The position numbers were made by a program, and so were the translations under genes. A stretch of 6,128 nucleotides of DNA, taken from contig CAIWLA010000474.1 of NCBI GenBank assembly GCA_903913345.1, positions 1 to 6,128 on the forward strand. The letters run 5' to 3'. This document shows, in pieces, positions 6,044-6,128 of the stretch (positions are counted from its first letter, which is position 1; every line of letters begins with the position of its first letter). The DNA is from an uncultured Magnetococcales bacterium (GTDB lineage Bacteria; Pseudomonadota; Magnetococcia; Magnetococcales; Magnetaquicoccaceae). The notes under the pieces were generated by a model. The model worked only from the letters and a program-made list of their open reading frames with translations. It searched no databases and was not told where the DNA came from.

Positions 6044-6128
6044 ATGCAAATCAAGCATAAGTTGGGATTAAGCTTTGCGATCATGATCGGGCTGATTCTG
6101 GTCTCCATGACCTTGTCCCGGTATGACA
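6044..6128 (+). CDS. N-terminus of a membrane receptor-like protein (methyl-accepting chemotaxis protein or sensor kinase), partial
   Basis: Only 28 codons are visible. The translation begins MQIKHKLGLSFAIMIGLIL and continues VSMTLSRYD: a short basic stretch (K4, H5, K6), then an uncut hydrophobic helix at about 7-24. This is how methyl-accepting chemotaxis proteins and many sensor kinases begin, with the first membrane helix before a periplasmic or HAMP-linked sensory region. The start is backed by a good ribosome site (AGGGAGGG). The frame is open to the right edge. The gene is divergent from the WD40 gene. That it is a gene is fairly safe; the chemoreceptor call rests on the N-terminal pattern alone. 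Confidence 0.6.
   Translation, partial: MQIKHKLGLSFAIMIGLILVSMTLSRYD

Overview
The window is a GC-rich stretch of bacterial chromosome, densely coded on both strands. Shine-Dalgarno sites, gene families and codon use suggest a Gram-negative proteobacterium. The mix of a processive glucan-synthase-like GT2, a WD40 protein of the caspase-associated type and a chemoreceptor-like gene would fit Magnetococcales or relatives, but nothing here fixes the taxon. There are no rRNA or tRNA genes, insertion sequences or CRISPR arrays.

Layout. (1) 1-980 (+): C-terminal part of a membrane-bound processive family-2 glycosyltransferase, cut by the window edge. (2) 1036-2298 (+): a complete 420-residue CPA-type cation:proton antiporter, 55 bp downstream and probably co-transcribed. 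(3) 2290-3057 (-): a MoeB/ThiF/HesA-type E1-like adenylyltransferase, convergent with the antiporter and overlapping its end by 9 bp. (4) 3096-3759 (-): a VapBC/FitAB-type toxin-antitoxin pair, a ribbon-helix-helix antitoxin followed by a PIN-domain toxin with a 17-nt overlap. It lies 38 bp upstream of the MoeB-like gene on the same strand. (5) 3760-3996: a gap holding the presumed toxin-antitoxin control region, a 14-bp perfect palindrome and what looks like decayed coding sequence from the 3' end of the next gene. (6) 3997-5814 (-): a 605-residue WD40 protein whose last ~75 residues match the module that normally precedes a caspase-like peptidase domain; here the protein stops before any such domain. 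(7) 5815-6043: a divergent gap, with a possible frameshifted small ORF that ends in an ATGA overlap with the WD40 start. (8) 6044-end (+): the N-terminal membrane anchor of a receptor-like protein, cut by the window edge.

Genes 1 and 2 act at the inner membrane (polysaccharide synthesis, ion exchange). The toxin-antitoxin pair and the MoeB-like gene may share a transcript. The least ordinary region is the WD40 locus: both ends carry coding-like sequence that becomes continuous only if a single-base frame change is allowed, and the 3' end also needs a stop codon bypassed. This suggests either a gene losing its C-terminal extension or a sequence error.
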